Part shown: one piece after another, positions 25,251-33,941 of the stretch
Layout of the letters: each line of letters opens with the position of its first letter
How positions within the stretch are numbered: the first letter of the stretch is position 1
Source of the DNA: Allorhodoferax sp032337135
GTDB taxonomy: Bacteria; Pseudomonadota; Gammaproteobacteria; Burkholderiales; Burkholderiaceae_C
Length of the DNA: 64,000 nt
Reading direction: 5' to 3'
Assembly: GCF_032337135.1 (NCBI RefSeq)
Contig: NZ_JAVXZZ010000002.1
Location: forward strand, 806,001-870,000
The notes under the pieces: generated by a model
Databases searched by the model: none
Told to the model about the DNA's origin: nothing
What the model saw: the letters and a program-made list of their open reading frames with translations, nothing else
Translations under genes and position numbers: made by a program

Positions 25251-26138
25251 ATGAAAAATCGGTGGAAACTGGCGTTGTGGGGGCTGCTGACCTGTCTCTT
25301 GCTGGGTTTGGCTGTGGCCTGCTGGGTCTTCTCCAGCATGGTGCTGCTACCCAAGGTGAACTGCACGGTGCAGCACCATGTGTACTGCGAGTCGCCTGCG
25401 CAGGTGAAGCTGGCCTTTGACGAGGTGGCGTTGACCACGTCCGACGGCGTGGGCTTGAGCGCCTGGTGGATGCCCGCGCCGAATGCAAAGAAGGCCATCA
25501 TCTTCGTGCACGGCCATGGCGGCAGCCGCGCGGAAGGTTTGCGCTTCGCGCCAGCCCTGCATGCGGCGGGCTACCACCTGCTGGCAATCAACCTGCGCCG
25601 CAACCATGGCCAATACGCCAGCATGGGCTACCACGAGCGCAAGGACGTGCGCGCTGCGGTGGACTGGGTGCTGCAACAGAAGGGCGTGGAGGGTGTGGCG
25701 CTGATGGGCTTTTCCATGGGCGCCGCGACCAGCATCCTGGCCATGGCCGAAGACCCGCGCATCCGGGCTGGGCTGTTCAGCAGCCCCTATGCCAGCACGC
25801 TGGATGTCCTGTCCGAGGCAGCAAAACGCGATTTCGGCATTCCGTACTATCCGCTGATTCCGATGGTGGGCGCGGTCATTGACTGGCGCGGCAACATGAA
25901 GATCGCAGACACCGTGCCTGAAGCTGTGATCGGCAGCATTGCCCCGCGGCCCGTCATGCTGTACCACTGCGAAACCGACCGCACCACCGACGCCAGCCAC
26001 TCGCGCCGGTTGTTCGCTGCGGCCAAGGAGCCCAAGGGCTTGTGGGTTCCCGCGTGCGACAAGCACGAGCAGATCTGGAACGCGTTTCCGCAAGAGGCCG
26101 AAGCCCGCACGGCGGGCTTCTTCAACAAGAACTTCTGA
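25251..26138 (+). CDS. Alpha/beta hydrolase, membrane-anchored
   Basis: The 295-residue protein begins with an N-terminal hydrophobic helix (WKLALWGLLTCLLLGLAVACWVF), which is an anchor or uncleaved signal. The hydrolase domain shows an oxyanion-type HGHGGSRAEG near residue 85, the nucleophile elbow GFSMGAAT (Ser near residue 153) and a late His in ACDKHEQIWNAF. This layout is that of the YfhR/BAAT-like alpha/beta hydrolases. Substrate is unknown. It converges on rlhA with only 13 bp between the stops. Confidence 0.88.
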   Translation: MKNRWKLALWGLLTCLLLGLAVACWVFSSMVLLPKVNCTVQHHVYCESPAQVKLAFDEVALTTSDGVGLSAWWMPAPNAKKAIIFVHGHGGSRAEGLRFAPALHAAGYHLLAINLRRNHGQYASMGYHERKDVRAAVDWVLQQKGVEGVALMGFSMGAATSILAMAEDPRIRAGLFSSPYASTLDVLSEAAKRDFGIPYYPLIPMVGAVIDWRGNMKIADTVPEAVIGSIAPRPVMLYHCETDRTTDASHSRRLFAAAKEPKGLWVPACDKHEQIWNAFPQEAEARTAGFFNKNF

Positions 26139-26151
26139 ACGGCCCTGGGGC

Positions 26152-28170
26152 TCAGTGCCCGAATTCCTGCTTGGGGCGCTTGGCGTAGAACTTCATGGGA
26201 ACGCCCTGGGCGGCATCAAGCAGCTCCTTGCGGCTCTGGTTGGCCACGCTGGTCTTCATGCGGCCCACCACATGCATCTCGCAGGGCTTGCAGTCAAAGC
26301 GCAGCGTGAGCTTTTCCTTGCCGTTGATGAGCTGCAGCGGCTCAGCCTTCACCTGGCCTTGCACCCCGGTCACGCCCTTGGCCTGCTTGGGGCACAGGCT
26401 CAGGGAAAAGCGCACGCAGTGCTTGGTGATCATTAGGCTCACTTCGCCCAGTTCCTCGATCGCCTCGTAGGCCGGGGCAATAACCTTCACGCCGTGGGCG
26501 GTGTAGAAGTCACGTGCCGCCTGGTTGAACACGTTGGCGAGGTAGCTCAAGGCGTCATCGGGGTAGGGCACCGGCGGCTCCACGGCTACACCGGGCTGCA
26601 GGCGCACAAAACCTGCGGCACGGGCAGCTTCCAGCGCGGCCACGGCATCACGGCGCAGCGGGTTCAGGCTGGACGCAGGCACAAAAAGGCCGCTAGCCCG
26701 CGTACTATCTGCGTCAATAGCTTCGAAAATGGTAGCGCCCAGCTTGGCCAAGTTGTCTTTTACCGACTTGTCTGCGGCGGCTGCGTCCTTGGCCGGCTCC
26801 AGCGCCATGGCGGCTTGGGCGGTGCCGACAAAGCCGTCTTCGTCGGTCAAGGTGAGTGCCAGACCATCGGCAGTGCGCTCCAGCTGCATCCACACGCCGA
26901 TGCGCCGGTCGCTGCTTTTCTTTTCCAGCACACGGGTCCAGTTGACGTCGCGGTTGCGGTTCACTTCCACACCCTTGCGCAGGTCCTTCAAGCCCGCAAT
27001 CGGGTCCTTGGGGAACACGCGCCACAGGCCTTTGCTGGCGTTCATCGCCTCGGCGCGGTTGATGGCCAGGCCCACCAGTTCCTTCTGCAGGTCGTAGTAG
27101 CACAGGCCGTCGCCATTGCTCAGGGCCTTGGAATGGTCGTTCAGTTCCAGCTCCACGCTGTCGGTGTTGACTTTGGTGACATAGCCGATCGGCTGGCCCG
27201 GGTTCTTGGGGCTGTCAAAGGCGCCGATGGTCTCCTGGCGGCCGTTGACGAAGTAATCGGTGAACTCGCGGTTGAAGTTCTGGTCCGGGTCGGGCTCGAA
27301 GGTGAAGGTGGTGCGCCCGCTGCTGCTGCGTGCCAGCGGTGCGTCGGTGTACTGCCGGTCTTCGATCAGCTGGTCGAGCAGCTTGCGGTAATGGGCGGTG
27401 ATGTTCTTCACGTAGCCCATGTCCTTGTAGCGGCCCTCTATCTTGAAGCTGCGGATGCCCGCGTCCACCAGGGCGGCCAGGTTGGCGCTCTGGTTGTTGT
27501 CCTTCATCGAGAGCACATGCTTGTCGTGGGCCACGAAGCGGCCCTTGGCGTCGACCACCTGGTAGGGCAGGCGGCAGGCCTGGCCGCACTCGCCGCGGTT
27601 GGCGCTGCGACCGGTGTGCGCCGCGCTGATGTAGCACTGCCCGCTGTAGGCTACGCACAGCGCGCCGTGCACGAAGAATTCCAGCGTGCAGCGCTCGGGG
27701 TCGGTGGCGGCACGGATGGCGGCAATCTGTTCCAGCGTGAGCTCGCGTGCCAGCACGATCTGGCTTAGACCCACGTCCTGCAGGAAGCGGGCCTTTTCGG
27801 GTGTGCGGATGTCGGTCTGGGTACTGGCGTGCAGCTGCAGCGGCGGCATGTCGATGTTCAGCAAGCCCATGTCCTGCACGATCAGGGCGTCCACTCCCGC
27901 CTCATACAGCTGCCAGGCCTGCTTGCGCGCCGGCTCCAGCTCGTCGTCACGCAAGATCGTGTTCATGGTGACGAAGATGCGGCTGTTGAAGCGGTGCGCG
28001 TGCTGCACCAAGCGGGCGATGTCGGCCACGCTGTTGTCGGCGCTGGAGCGGGCTCCGAACCCGGGGCCGCCGATGTAGACGGCGTCGGCGCCGTGGTTCA
28101 CGGCCTCGATGCCGATGTCGGCCGTGCGCGCTGGGGCCAGGAGTTCAAGTTGAAAATCGGAGAGAGACAT
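26152..28170 (-). CDS. rlhA: 23S rRNA 5-hydroxycytidine C2501 synthase (U32 peptidase family)
   Basis: RlhA (formerly YdcP) hydroxylates C2501 of 23S rRNA. The sequence follows the E. coli protein closely: QLELLAPARTADIGIEAVNHGADAVYIGGPGFGAR at the start (key part GADAVYIGGPGFGAR), ELHAST-like LQLHASTQTDIRTPEKARFL, the U32 signature with iron-sulfur type cysteines (HGALCVAYSGQCYIS, SANRGECGQACRLPY), FKIEGRYKDMGYVKNIT, and the C-terminal DUF3656 part ending with ITKHCVRFSLSLCPKQAKG and FDCKPCEMHVVG. I start at 28170 (MSLSDFQLELL) because homology begins there; an in-frame ATG at 28245 would add 25 non-conserved residues. That gives 672 residues. A family A repeat lies at about residues 483-494. 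Confidence 0.95.
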   Translation of the reverse strand: MSLSDFQLELLAPARTADIGIEAVNHGADAVYIGGPGFGARSSADNSVADIARLVQHAHRFNSRIFVTMNTILRDDELEPARKQAWQLYEAGVDALIVQDMGLLNIDMPPLQLHASTQTDIRTPEKARFLQDVGLSQIVLARELTLEQIAAIRAATDPERCTLEFFVHGALCVAYSGQCYISAAHTGRSANRGECGQACRLPYQVVDAKGRFVAHDKHVLSMKDNNQSANLAALVDAGIRSFKIEGRYKDMGYVKNITAHYRKLLDQLIEDRQYTDAPLARSSSGRTTFTFEPDPDQNFNREFTDYFVNGRQETIGAFDSPKNPGQPIGYVTKVNTDSVELELNDHSKALSNGDGLCYYDLQKELVGLAINRAEAMNASKGLWRVFPKDPIAGLKDLRKGVEVNRNRDVNWTRVLEKKSSDRRIGVWMQLERTADGLALTLTDEDGFVGTAQAAMALEPAKDAAAADKSVKDNLAKLGATIFEAIDADSTRASGLFVPASSLNPLRRDAVAALEAARAAGFVRLQPGVAVEPPVPYPDDALSYLANVFNQAARDFYTAHGVKVIAPAYEAIEELGEVSLMITKHCVRFSLSLCPKQAKGVTGVQGQVKAEPLQLINGKEKLTLRFDCKPCEMHVVGRMKTSVANQSRKELLDAAQGVPMKFYAKRPKQEFGH
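26688..26722 (-). repeat. 35-bp interspersed repeat, family A, copy in rlhA
   Basis: On the minus strand it runs from AGCTATTGACGC to GCGGGCTAGCGGCC, 35 bases, followed by TTTTTG, and is preceded by ATTTTCGA. The end ACGCGGGCT.G.GGCC is shared with the purL copy. Confidence 0.6.
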
Positions 28171-28254
28171 ATTTGCAAAGGATGAGGCGCAATTATCCCA
28201 GCCGCACCCCACGCCCGCCAGCGCAGGGGCAAGTGCTGCGTACACTCAGCGCCC

Positions 28255-28995
28255 ATGCATTCCTCGCAACGCTTCGACGGCATCGACTCCCTGCGTGGCC
28301 TGGCCATGGTGTGGATGACCGTGTTCCACTTCAGTTTCGATTTGGCCAATGCTGGGTACACGCAGCAGAATTTCTATGTCGACCCGGTGTGGACCTGGCA
28401 GCGTACCTGCATCCTGAGCCTGTTCCTGCTGTGCGCCGGGGCAGGGCAGGCCATTGCGGTGGCGCAGGGGCAAAGCTGGGGACGCTTCTGGCGCCGCTGG
28501 GCCCAGATTGCGGGCTGTGCCTTGCTGGTGAGCCTGGGTTCCTGGTTCATGTTTCCCAAGAGCTACATCCACTTCGGCGTGCTGCACGGCATGGCCGTCA
28601 TGCTCATCGTGGCGCGCCTCACGGCCGGTTGGGGCCGGTGGCTATGGCTGGCAGGTCTCTTGGCAGTTGCTAGTAAATTCGTAGCTGCCTACGCAATATC
28701 CACGGGGGGTATGCCCCAATTCTTCAATGAAAAAGCACTCAATTGGCTGGGTTGGGTAAGCCGCCTACCCATCACCGAAGACTATGTGCCGGTGTTTCCC
28801 TGGTTGGGGGTCCTGTGGTGGGGCATGGCTGCCACGCAGTGGTGGCTGCAACGGGGGGGCAGGCCACCCATGGCTTCCTTGCGCCATGTTGCGCCTTTGG
28901 GTTGGCTGGGTCGGCACAGCTTGAGCTACTACATGCTGCACCAGCCCATCATGCTGGGTGGCCTCGCCTTGTTTGGGGTGTTGTCGCGGCCCTGA
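28255..28995 (+). CDS. DUF1624-type (heparan-alpha-glucosaminide N-acetyltransferase-like) membrane protein
   Basis: The 246-residue protein opens with RFDGIDSLRGLAMVWMTVFHFSFDLANAG, the diagnostic start of the DUF1624/YeiB-like membrane acyltransferases (D-x-LRG-x-A and the nearby H). About seven hydrophobic segments follow, with a conserved GVLHGMAVMLIVAR. The end SLSYYMLHQPIMLGGLALFG also fits the family. Substrate is unknown. A family B repeat lies in frame at residues 139-153 and encodes ASKFVAAYAISTGG, inside or at the edge of a membrane helix. The gene is divergent from rlhA and converges on the binding-protein gene. Confidence 0.88.
   Translation: MHSSQRFDGIDSLRGLAMVWMTVFHFSFDLANAGYTQQNFYVDPVWTWQRTCILSLFLLCAGAGQAIAVAQGQSWGRFWRRWAQIAGCALLVSLGSWFMFPKSYIHFGVLHGMAVMLIVARLTAGWGRWLWLAGLLAVASKFVAAYAISTGGMPQFFNEKALNWLGWVSRLPITEDYVPVFPWLGVLWWGMAATQWWLQRGGRPPMASLRHVAPLGWLGRHSLSYYMLHQPIMLGGLALFGVLSRP
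28669..28711 (-). repeat. 43-bp interspersed repeat, family B, copy 3 (in the DUF1624-type gene)
   Basis: On the minus strand it reads TACCCC, ten bases, then TGCGTAGGCAGCTAC and a closing CTAGC at the fixed spacing. The core is identical to copy 4. Confidence 0.7.
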
Positions 28996-29020
28996 AGCAT
29001 GCCGCGGTAGTGCCGTGCCC

Positions 29021-29770
29021 TCAGGGCTTGAGTGCCTTCAGCGTTTGCGCGTACAGCGCTTCGTAGCGGCCCGACTTGCGGAACTTGCCCAAGGCGGCGT
29101 TGAATTCATCGCACCACTTCTGCTCCCTGAACGCCATGTGACTGTAGGTGTCGGGAAACAGGGGGTGTATGGCGAACTGGTCTGCCCGTACCGCCGGGTT
29201 GCCCAGGATTTTGATGCTGTGCAGGAAGATGTACAAGTCACCCACACTGACGTCGGCCTCGCCCTGTGCCAGCGCACGCGCCTGCATCAGCGGCTGGGCC
29301 AGCTCCCGGTAGAGCTTGTCGTCACCAGTACCCACCGCCTGGGCGAAAGACGGCCCCAGAAAGGTCTTGGCTCCTTGGTAGGTTACCACCCGCTTGCCAG
29401 CAAGGTCGGCCACCGAGGCCACGGTCAATTGGCGGTCCTTGCGCGTCACGGCGACATCGGTGAAACGAAACACGCCGTCGGTCCTGCAACCCTTGATGTC
29501 AGAAGCCGAAAAGATGTTCGCTGCCCCATCCATGGTCCCGTCGTTGAGCGAATGCGCCAAGCGGTAGTTGGACATCTGTGGCACCAGCACCAGCTGGTGC
29601 TGCGGCATGAGCGCGAAGACGCCGCGGATGATGTCATTGAACAACCCGGCCGTACCGCGCTCGTCAAAGTAGGGCGGGAAGTTTCCGGTGCCTATGCGCA
29701 AGGTATCGGCTCGGGCTTGAACCAGAACCATCAGCGCACACACGATCACGGACCGGAAAAGAAACTTCAC
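29021..29770 (-). CDS. Periplasmic substrate-binding protein, amino-acid type (SBP_bac_3)
   Basis: The protein has a signal peptide (KFLFRSVIVCALMVLVQARA, cleaved before DTLRIGTG) followed by a two-lobed periplasmic binding fold of about 230 residues: LRIGTGNFPPYFDERGTAGLFNDIIRGVFA at the start and DLAGKRVVTYQGAKTFLG in the second lobe. Such proteins usually deliver amino acids to ABC permeases, but none is nearby, so it is an orphan and could serve as a sensor. I place the start at the GTG at 29770, which has AAGG upstream and begins the signal peptide exactly; an ATG at 29806 would add 12 residues and has no ribosome site. Confidence 0.85.
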   Translation of the reverse strand: MKFLFRSVIVCALMVLVQARADTLRIGTGNFPPYFDERGTAGLFNDIIRGVFALMPQHQLVLVPQMSNYRLAHSLNDGTMDGAANIFSASDIKGCRTDGVFRFTDVAVTRKDRQLTVASVADLAGKRVVTYQGAKTFLGPSFAQAVGTGDDKLYRELAQPLMQARALAQGEADVSVGDLYIFLHSIKILGNPAVRADQFAIHPLFPDTYSHMAFREQKWCDEFNAALGKFRKSGRYEALYAQTLKALKP

Positions 29771-29863
29771 GGGGAGGCCTTCAACGACAAAAGACCGGCC
29801 CATCATAGTGGTGTCGCCTTGTTTTGCCTACCCCGATAGCTGCTGCAAGCGAATCGTCGATGC

Positions 29864-30190
29864 CTACAGCGACTCGTCCAACAGCGTAGCCCGCAACTGG
29901 CGCAGTCCTGCCGGCATCTTCAGCGTGGCCCGATCCCACCCCTCGATCTCCAGGACCTGCATCAGGCACTGTTCCAAGGCCCTGTGGGCTTGCAGTGCGC
30001 TGGCTTCGATGGTGGAGTGCACCTCCGTGTTGTTGCGCAGGTTCTGCATGCAGTCGCGCTGGTAGCGAATCAAGCGACGCAGACTGCGGAGTTCACTGGC
30101 GACCTGTCCCGGACATGCACACATGTACACCGCAGCTTCCTCCACAATGGATTCCAATTCATCGTCGGAAAAAACAACTTGCAAGTCCAC
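29864..30190 (-). CDS. Conserved hypothetical protein, small and acidic
   Basis: I do not recognise this ~108-residue protein. It is mostly alpha-helical by eye, with no signal or membrane segment, and has a CAC pair (MCACPGQV near residue 25) and a Leu/Arg-rich helix (ASELRSLRRLIRYQRDCMQNLR). An ATG at 30196 touches the AGGAG ribosome site directly, with no spacer, whereas the GTG at 30190 has six bases of spacing, so I choose GTG. Codon use looks like that of the neighbours. It lies between the binding-protein gene and the parvulin terminator. Confidence 0.65.
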   Translation of the reverse strand: MDLQVVFSDDELESIVEEAAVYMCACPGQVASELRSLRRLIRYQRDCMQNLRNNTEVHSTIEASALQAHRALEQCLMQVLEIEGWDRATLKMPAGLRQLRATLLDESL

Positions 30191-30294
30191 CGTCATCTCC
30201 TGTTCACGGGTTCACGCTGATCCACGGGCTCAGGCAAGCGAGCAACGGTTCCTGGCCCGCATGCGCATGTTCAGCCGGGTAACATGGTACCCAA

Positions 30295-30318
30295 TAAAAA
30301 AGCGACCCTTGGGTCGCT
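30295..30318 (-). terminator. Rho-independent terminator of the parvulin operon
   Basis: AGCGACCC (30301-30308) and GGGTCGCT (30311-30318) pair perfectly. On the minus strand the hairpin is followed by six T (complement of 30295-30300). It lies 28 bp past the stop of the parvulin gene. Confidence 0.92.
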
Positions 30319-30345
30319 TTCCGGGATGGCTGGGTCGGTCGCAGC

Positions 30346-31119
30346 TTATTCGACCTTGGCCTTCTTCACCAGGTCGTCGCGGAACTTGGCGGCCTTCTGC
30401 TGGGGCAGAGCTTGCTGGATCTGGGGCTTCACTTCTTCGAAGCTGGGCAGCTTGATCTCACGCACGTCGTCCAGGCGGATGATGTGGTAGCCGAACTGGC
30501 TCTTCACCGGCGTGTCGGTCATCTTGCCCTTGCCCAATGCGACCATGGCGTCCGAGAACTCCTTCACGTAGTTGCTGGGAGCAGCCCAGTCCAAGTCTCC
30601 GCCATTGGCGCCGGAGCCCGGGTCCTTGGACAGTTTCTTGGCCAGGTCCTCAAACTTCTTGCCCTTCTTGATTTGGGCGATGATGTCCTTGGCCTGCTCT
30701 TCTTTTTCCACCAGGATGTGGCGGGCGCGGTATTCCTTGCCACCGTTGGCGGCGGCCCACTTGTCGTACTCGGCCTTGACTTCTTCGTCGGAGACGGGGT
30801 TGTTCTTGATGAAGTCGTTGAACAGCTCGTTGATCAGCAAGACCTGCTTGGCGTTTTCGACCTGGGCCTTGTAGCTGTCGCTGGCATCCAGGCCACGGGC
30901 CTGGGCTTCCTGGGCCAGGATTTCCAGGGTGATGGCTTCCTGGCGCAGTTCATCGGGGTTGACCGGACGACCCGCACGGGCCTTCTGGGCTGCCAGGGCG
31001 TCCAGGCGGGTCTTGGGAACGGCCTTGCCGTTCACGATGGCCACGTTTTGCGCCATGGCTGCCGGAGCAGCAGCCACCAGGAAACCGGCGGCGAGGGCGG
31101 TCAACACATACTTTTTCAT
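30346..31119 (-). CDS. Periplasmic peptidyl-prolyl cis-trans isomerase, parvulin (PpiC) type
   Basis: The 257-residue protein has a clear signal peptide (MKKYVLTALAAGFLVAAAPAAMA, cleaved before QNVAIVNG). A helical SurA-like N-domain follows, then a single parvulin domain: YRARHILVEKEEQAKDIIAQIKKGKKFEDLAKKLSKDPGS (key parts RARHILV and FEDLAKKLSKD), GGDLDWAAP and SQFGYHIIRLDDVRE. It probably helps fold outer-membrane or periplasmic proteins. It is the last gene of the run selO-msrB-yciB-bolA-ppiC, 36 bp after the BolA-type gene and just before a strong terminator. Confidence 0.95.
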   Translation of the reverse strand: MKKYVLTALAAGFLVAAAPAAMAQNVAIVNGKAVPKTRLDALAAQKARAGRPVNPDELRQEAITLEILAQEAQARGLDASDSYKAQVENAKQVLLINELFNDFIKNNPVSDEEVKAEYDKWAAANGGKEYRARHILVEKEEQAKDIIAQIKKGKKFEDLAKKLSKDPGSGANGGDLDWAAPSNYVKEFSDAMVALGKGKMTDTPVKSQFGYHIIRLDDVREIKLPSFEEVKPQIQQALPQQKAAKFRDDLVKKAKVE

Positions 31120-31155
31120 GCGGGGTCCTTCAAGGGAAATACGAAAAAATCGAAT

Positions 31156-31425
31156 TCAAGGCTCTGTGGCCTCGATGGCCAGCGCGTGCACGCCCTGGGC
31201 GATGTACTCTTGGAGTGAATCATACACAAGGCGGTGCCGTGCCACGCGGCTCATTCCTGTGAATTTGTGTGAAGCTATCCGCACCCGGAAATGGGTGCCG
31301 AAACCCGTGCCGTTGGCACCGGCGTGACCGGCATGCTGGTAGCTTTCGTCGATCACTTCAACGCGCTCCGGTTCAATGGATTGCTGCAGGTGGGCCTGCA
31401 TGCGTTGGGCCAGATCCTTGCTCAT
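31156..31425 (-). CDS. BolA-family protein
   Basis: This 89-residue protein has the BolA/IbaG fold pattern: RVEVIDESYQHAGHAG, a loop, then THFRVRIASHKFTGMSRVARHRLVYDSLQEYI. The invariant His of the THFRV stretch and the F.G..R..RHR..Y motif are present. BolA proteins work with monothiol glutaredoxins in iron-sulfur handling and affect cell shape under stress. The ATG overlaps the stop of yciB (ATGA), so the two are translationally coupled; the frame is open upstream through yciB but that part is not coding. Confidence 0.93.
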   Translation of the reverse strand: MSKDLAQRMQAHLQQSIEPERVEVIDESYQHAGHAGANGTGFGTHFRVRIASHKFTGMSRVARHRLVYDSLQEYIAQGVHALAIEATEP

Positions 31426-31976
31426 GGTTGTTCCGTGTCGTGGGCCTTGTCGGCCGATCGGATGTGCGGGGCAATGTAGAACCCTTGCCCGATGATGAAT
31501 GCCAGCGGCAGGAAATAGCCCCATAGCTTGAAGCTGACCCATTGCTCGGTCGTGAAATTCAGCACCACGAAACCGTTGAGCGCTGCCATGAACAGGCTGT
31601 AGACAATCCAGGCCAGGTTCAGCTTCCGCCACACCCCCTCAGGCAAGTCGAGTTGGCTACCCAACAGCAACTGCAGCACGTTCTTGCGCATGCCCCACAA
31701 GGCCCACGCCAGCGCCAGGGCCATGAACGCATACAGCACGGTGGGCTTCCATTTGATGAACCGGTCGTCATGAAACGCCAGCGTGAGAGCGCCGAAACCC
31801 AGCACCATCAGCAGCGTGATCTTGTGCATGGGTTGCAACTTGCGGTCCATGGCGTAGATCACCAGCATCTGCACCATCGTGGCGACCATGAGCACGCCGG
31901 TGGCAACGTAAATGTCGTGAAGCTTGTAGGCGCCGAAAAACAGCAGGATGGGGAGGAAGTCGATCAGGGTTTTCAT
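31422..31976 (-). CDS. yciB: Inner membrane septation protein A (YciB)
   Basis: The 184-residue protein has about five membrane helices and the family markers DFLPILLFFGAYKLHDIYVAT at the start, FIKWKPTVLYAFMALALA in the middle and WVSFKLWGYFLPLAFIIGQGFYIA at the end. YciB (also called IspA/septation protein A) contributes to envelope and division integrity. Its start overlaps the msrB stop (ATGA) and its stop overlaps the bolA start, which marks a tightly packed operon. Confidence 0.95.
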   Translation of the reverse strand: MKTLIDFLPILLFFGAYKLHDIYVATGVLMVATMVQMLVIYAMDRKLQPMHKITLLMVLGFGALTLAFHDDRFIKWKPTVLYAFMALALAWALWGMRKNVLQLLLGSQLDLPEGVWRKLNLAWIVYSLFMAALNGFVVLNFTTEQWVSFKLWGYFLPLAFIIGQGFYIAPHIRSADKAHDTEQP

Positions 31977-32380
31977 TCAGGCGTGAAGTGTAGCGAAGCC
32001 GAATTCATGCAGTAGCGCAAGCCCGTGGGGGCCGGACCGTCTTCGAACACATGTCCCAGATGGGCACCGCACTGGCTGCACACCGTCTCCACCCGCACCA
32101 TGCCGTGGCTGCGGTCAATGATTTCCGTGATGGCTCCTGGCCTGGCCTGCGAAAAGCTGGGCCAGCCACAGCCGGCGTCGAACTTGGTGTCGGACGCGAA
32201 CAAGGTGTTGCCACAGCAGATGCAGTGGTAGCGACCGGGCTCCCAGTGGGTTTCGTACTTGCCCGTGAAGGGGCGTTCGGTCGCCGCGTGGCGGGTCACC
32301 TCAAAGGCCCGTGGTTCGGCGCCTTTGGCGGCCAACTCGGCCTGCCACTCGGCTTCAGTCTTCTGGATCGGAAAGCCCAT
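31973..32380 (-). CDS. msrB: Peptide-methionine (R)-S-oxide reductase
   Basis: MsrB repairs the R form of methionine sulfoxide. The 135-residue protein has the two CxxC zinc pairs (CICCGN and CSQCGA), the substrate motif AGCGWPSFS and the catalytic Cys in GLRYCMNSASL. The start has AGGAGG (read on the minus strand: GAAAGGAGGTATCC before ATG) at good spacing. It overlaps yciB by 4 bp and follows selO by 20 bp. Confidence 0.98.
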   Translation of the reverse strand: MGFPIQKTEAEWQAELAAKGAEPRAFEVTRHAATERPFTGKYETHWEPGRYHCICCGNTLFASDTKFDAGCGWPSFSQARPGAITEIIDRSHGMVRVETVCSQCGAHLGHVFEDGPAPTGLRYCMNSASLHFTPE

Positions 32381-32400
32381 GGATACCTCCTTTCAAGGGT

Positions 32401-33897
32401 TCAGGAACTGCAGGAGAGCGAAATCTGCGCGGCCCAGTCGGGGGCACTGTGGGCCCATTCGGCTTGCGCAGGATGTTCGTCGTAGGGCGCGGCCAAAACT
32501 TTCAGCAAATCGTTCACCACCGAGAAATCTCCTGTCTCGGCACGCTCGATGGCCTGTTGTGCCATGTAGTTGCGCAGCACGAAGCGGGGGTTGGTTCTGG
32601 CCATCAAACTGGCATCGGGCCCTTGTCCGAATTGTGCATGCAGCTCTGAAAACGATAGCAGCCAGGATTCCATGCCGCCGCGGTCAACCACATGGTCCAG
32701 CAGTTCGGTCGTCTGCCCGGTGCGGGCGAAATCAGTGAGGCGTCGCCAGAACACGGTGTAGTCCATGCGTTCGGCGGCCAGCAGGTGCAGCAGGCTGTTG
32801 ATGCACTCGCGCAGCGGCCCCTGTGGCGGCGGGGTGCCAAAGCCCAACTTGCGCGCCATGGCGGCTTCGAAATGGGCGGGGTAGGCGGTCTTGAAACGGT
32901 CGAGCGCCGCAATGGCGGCATCGGAATCCCCAATGAGCGGCAACAGTGCCTGGCCCAGCGCCATGAGGTTCCAGTACGCGACCGAGGGCTGCCTGGAAAA
33001 CGCGTAGCGACCTTGGCTGTCCGAATGGTTGCAGATGTGGGCCGGATCGAACCCGTCCATGAACTGGAACGGCCCGTAGTCGATGGTGAGCCCCAGGATG
33101 CTCATGTTGTCGGTGTTCATGACCCCATGGCAAAAGCCCACCGACTGCCACAGCGCCACCATGGCAGCGGTGCGCTCAGCCACCTCCCCGAGCATGGCGG
33201 CAACTGGGTTGGCCTGTGTGCGGCAATGGGGGTAGAAATGGTCCAGTACAAAATCGGTCAGCTGGCGCAGTTCGTCGTGGAGACCGTGGTGGCTGAAGTG
33301 CTCGAAGTGGCCGAAGCGGATGAAGCTGGGCGCCAGCCGGGTGACTACCGCCGCGGTTTCGGCCGCTTCCCGGTACACCGGTTGCGGCGAGCCCACCACA
33401 CACAGCGCCCGGGTGGTCGGAATGCCCAGTGCGTGCATGGCCTCACTGGCCAGGAACTCGCGGATGCTGGAGCGCAGCACTGCGCGCCCGTCGCCCATGC
33501 GCGAGAAGGGCGTGCGCCCGGCACCTTTGAGCTGTACTTCCACCGAAGGCGTGTCATGCAGGTGCGGTGTGGCGAGCTCGCCCAGAAGCAGGGCGCGACC
33601 ATCCCCGAGCTGGCCGGCCCAGACGCCGAACTGGTGCCCGCTGTAGACCGTAGCCACGGCGTGCATTCCCGGCACCTGCGTGTTGCCGGCAAAAACCTGC
33701 AGCGCATGGTCACTGAACAGGGTGTCGGGATCTGCCCCCAGCCACTGGGCGGCCTGTGGGCTGCGGGCCACCCACACGGGTTGGGGCAGGGGTTGGACCG
33801 GGGGCGATGCATGGAAAGCATCGCCGAGGCGGGCAAAGCGGTTGATCCAGGTCTGCGCAGGCAGGGCAGACGCCAAGGTGGGTTCAGGGGCGGACAT
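32401..33897 (-). CDS. selO: Protein adenylyltransferase SelO (YdiU)
   Basis: SelO is a pseudokinase-fold enzyme that transfers AMP to proteins and is linked to oxidative-stress responses. Family markers include YSGHQFGVWAGQLGDGRALLLGE, VQLKGAGRTPFSRMGDGRAVLRSSIREFLASEAMHALGIPTTRAL (the G.TPFSR..DGRAVLRSS part is diagnostic), and GFCHGVMNTDNMSILGLTIDYGPF, which holds the catalytic Asp-type residues. The C-terminus ends SCSS, like the redox-active C-terminal motif of the family. I start at 33897 (MSAPEP); an ATG at 33927 adds 10 residues. It precedes msrB, another oxidative-damage gene, by 20 bp. Confidence 0.95.
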   Translation of the reverse strand: MSAPEPTLASALPAQTWINRFARLGDAFHASPPVQPLPQPVWVARSPQAAQWLGADPDTLFSDHALQVFAGNTQVPGMHAVATVYSGHQFGVWAGQLGDGRALLLGELATPHLHDTPSVEVQLKGAGRTPFSRMGDGRAVLRSSIREFLASEAMHALGIPTTRALCVVGSPQPVYREAAETAAVVTRLAPSFIRFGHFEHFSHHGLHDELRQLTDFVLDHFYPHCRTQANPVAAMLGEVAERTAAMVALWQSVGFCHGVMNTDNMSILGLTIDYGPFQFMDGFDPAHICNHSDSQGRYAFSRQPSVAYWNLMALGQALLPLIGDSDAAIAALDRFKTAYPAHFEAAMARKLGFGTPPPQGPLRECINSLLHLLAAERMDYTVFWRRLTDFARTGQTTELLDHVVDRGGMESWLLSFSELHAQFGQGPDASLMARTNPRFVLRNYMAQQAIERAETGDFSVVNDLLKVLAAPYDEHPAQAEWAHSAPDWAAQISLSCSS

Positions 33898-33941
33898 GAC
33901 CGCATTGTCCGGCCCACAGCCCAACACTGTGGCGTGTCTGG

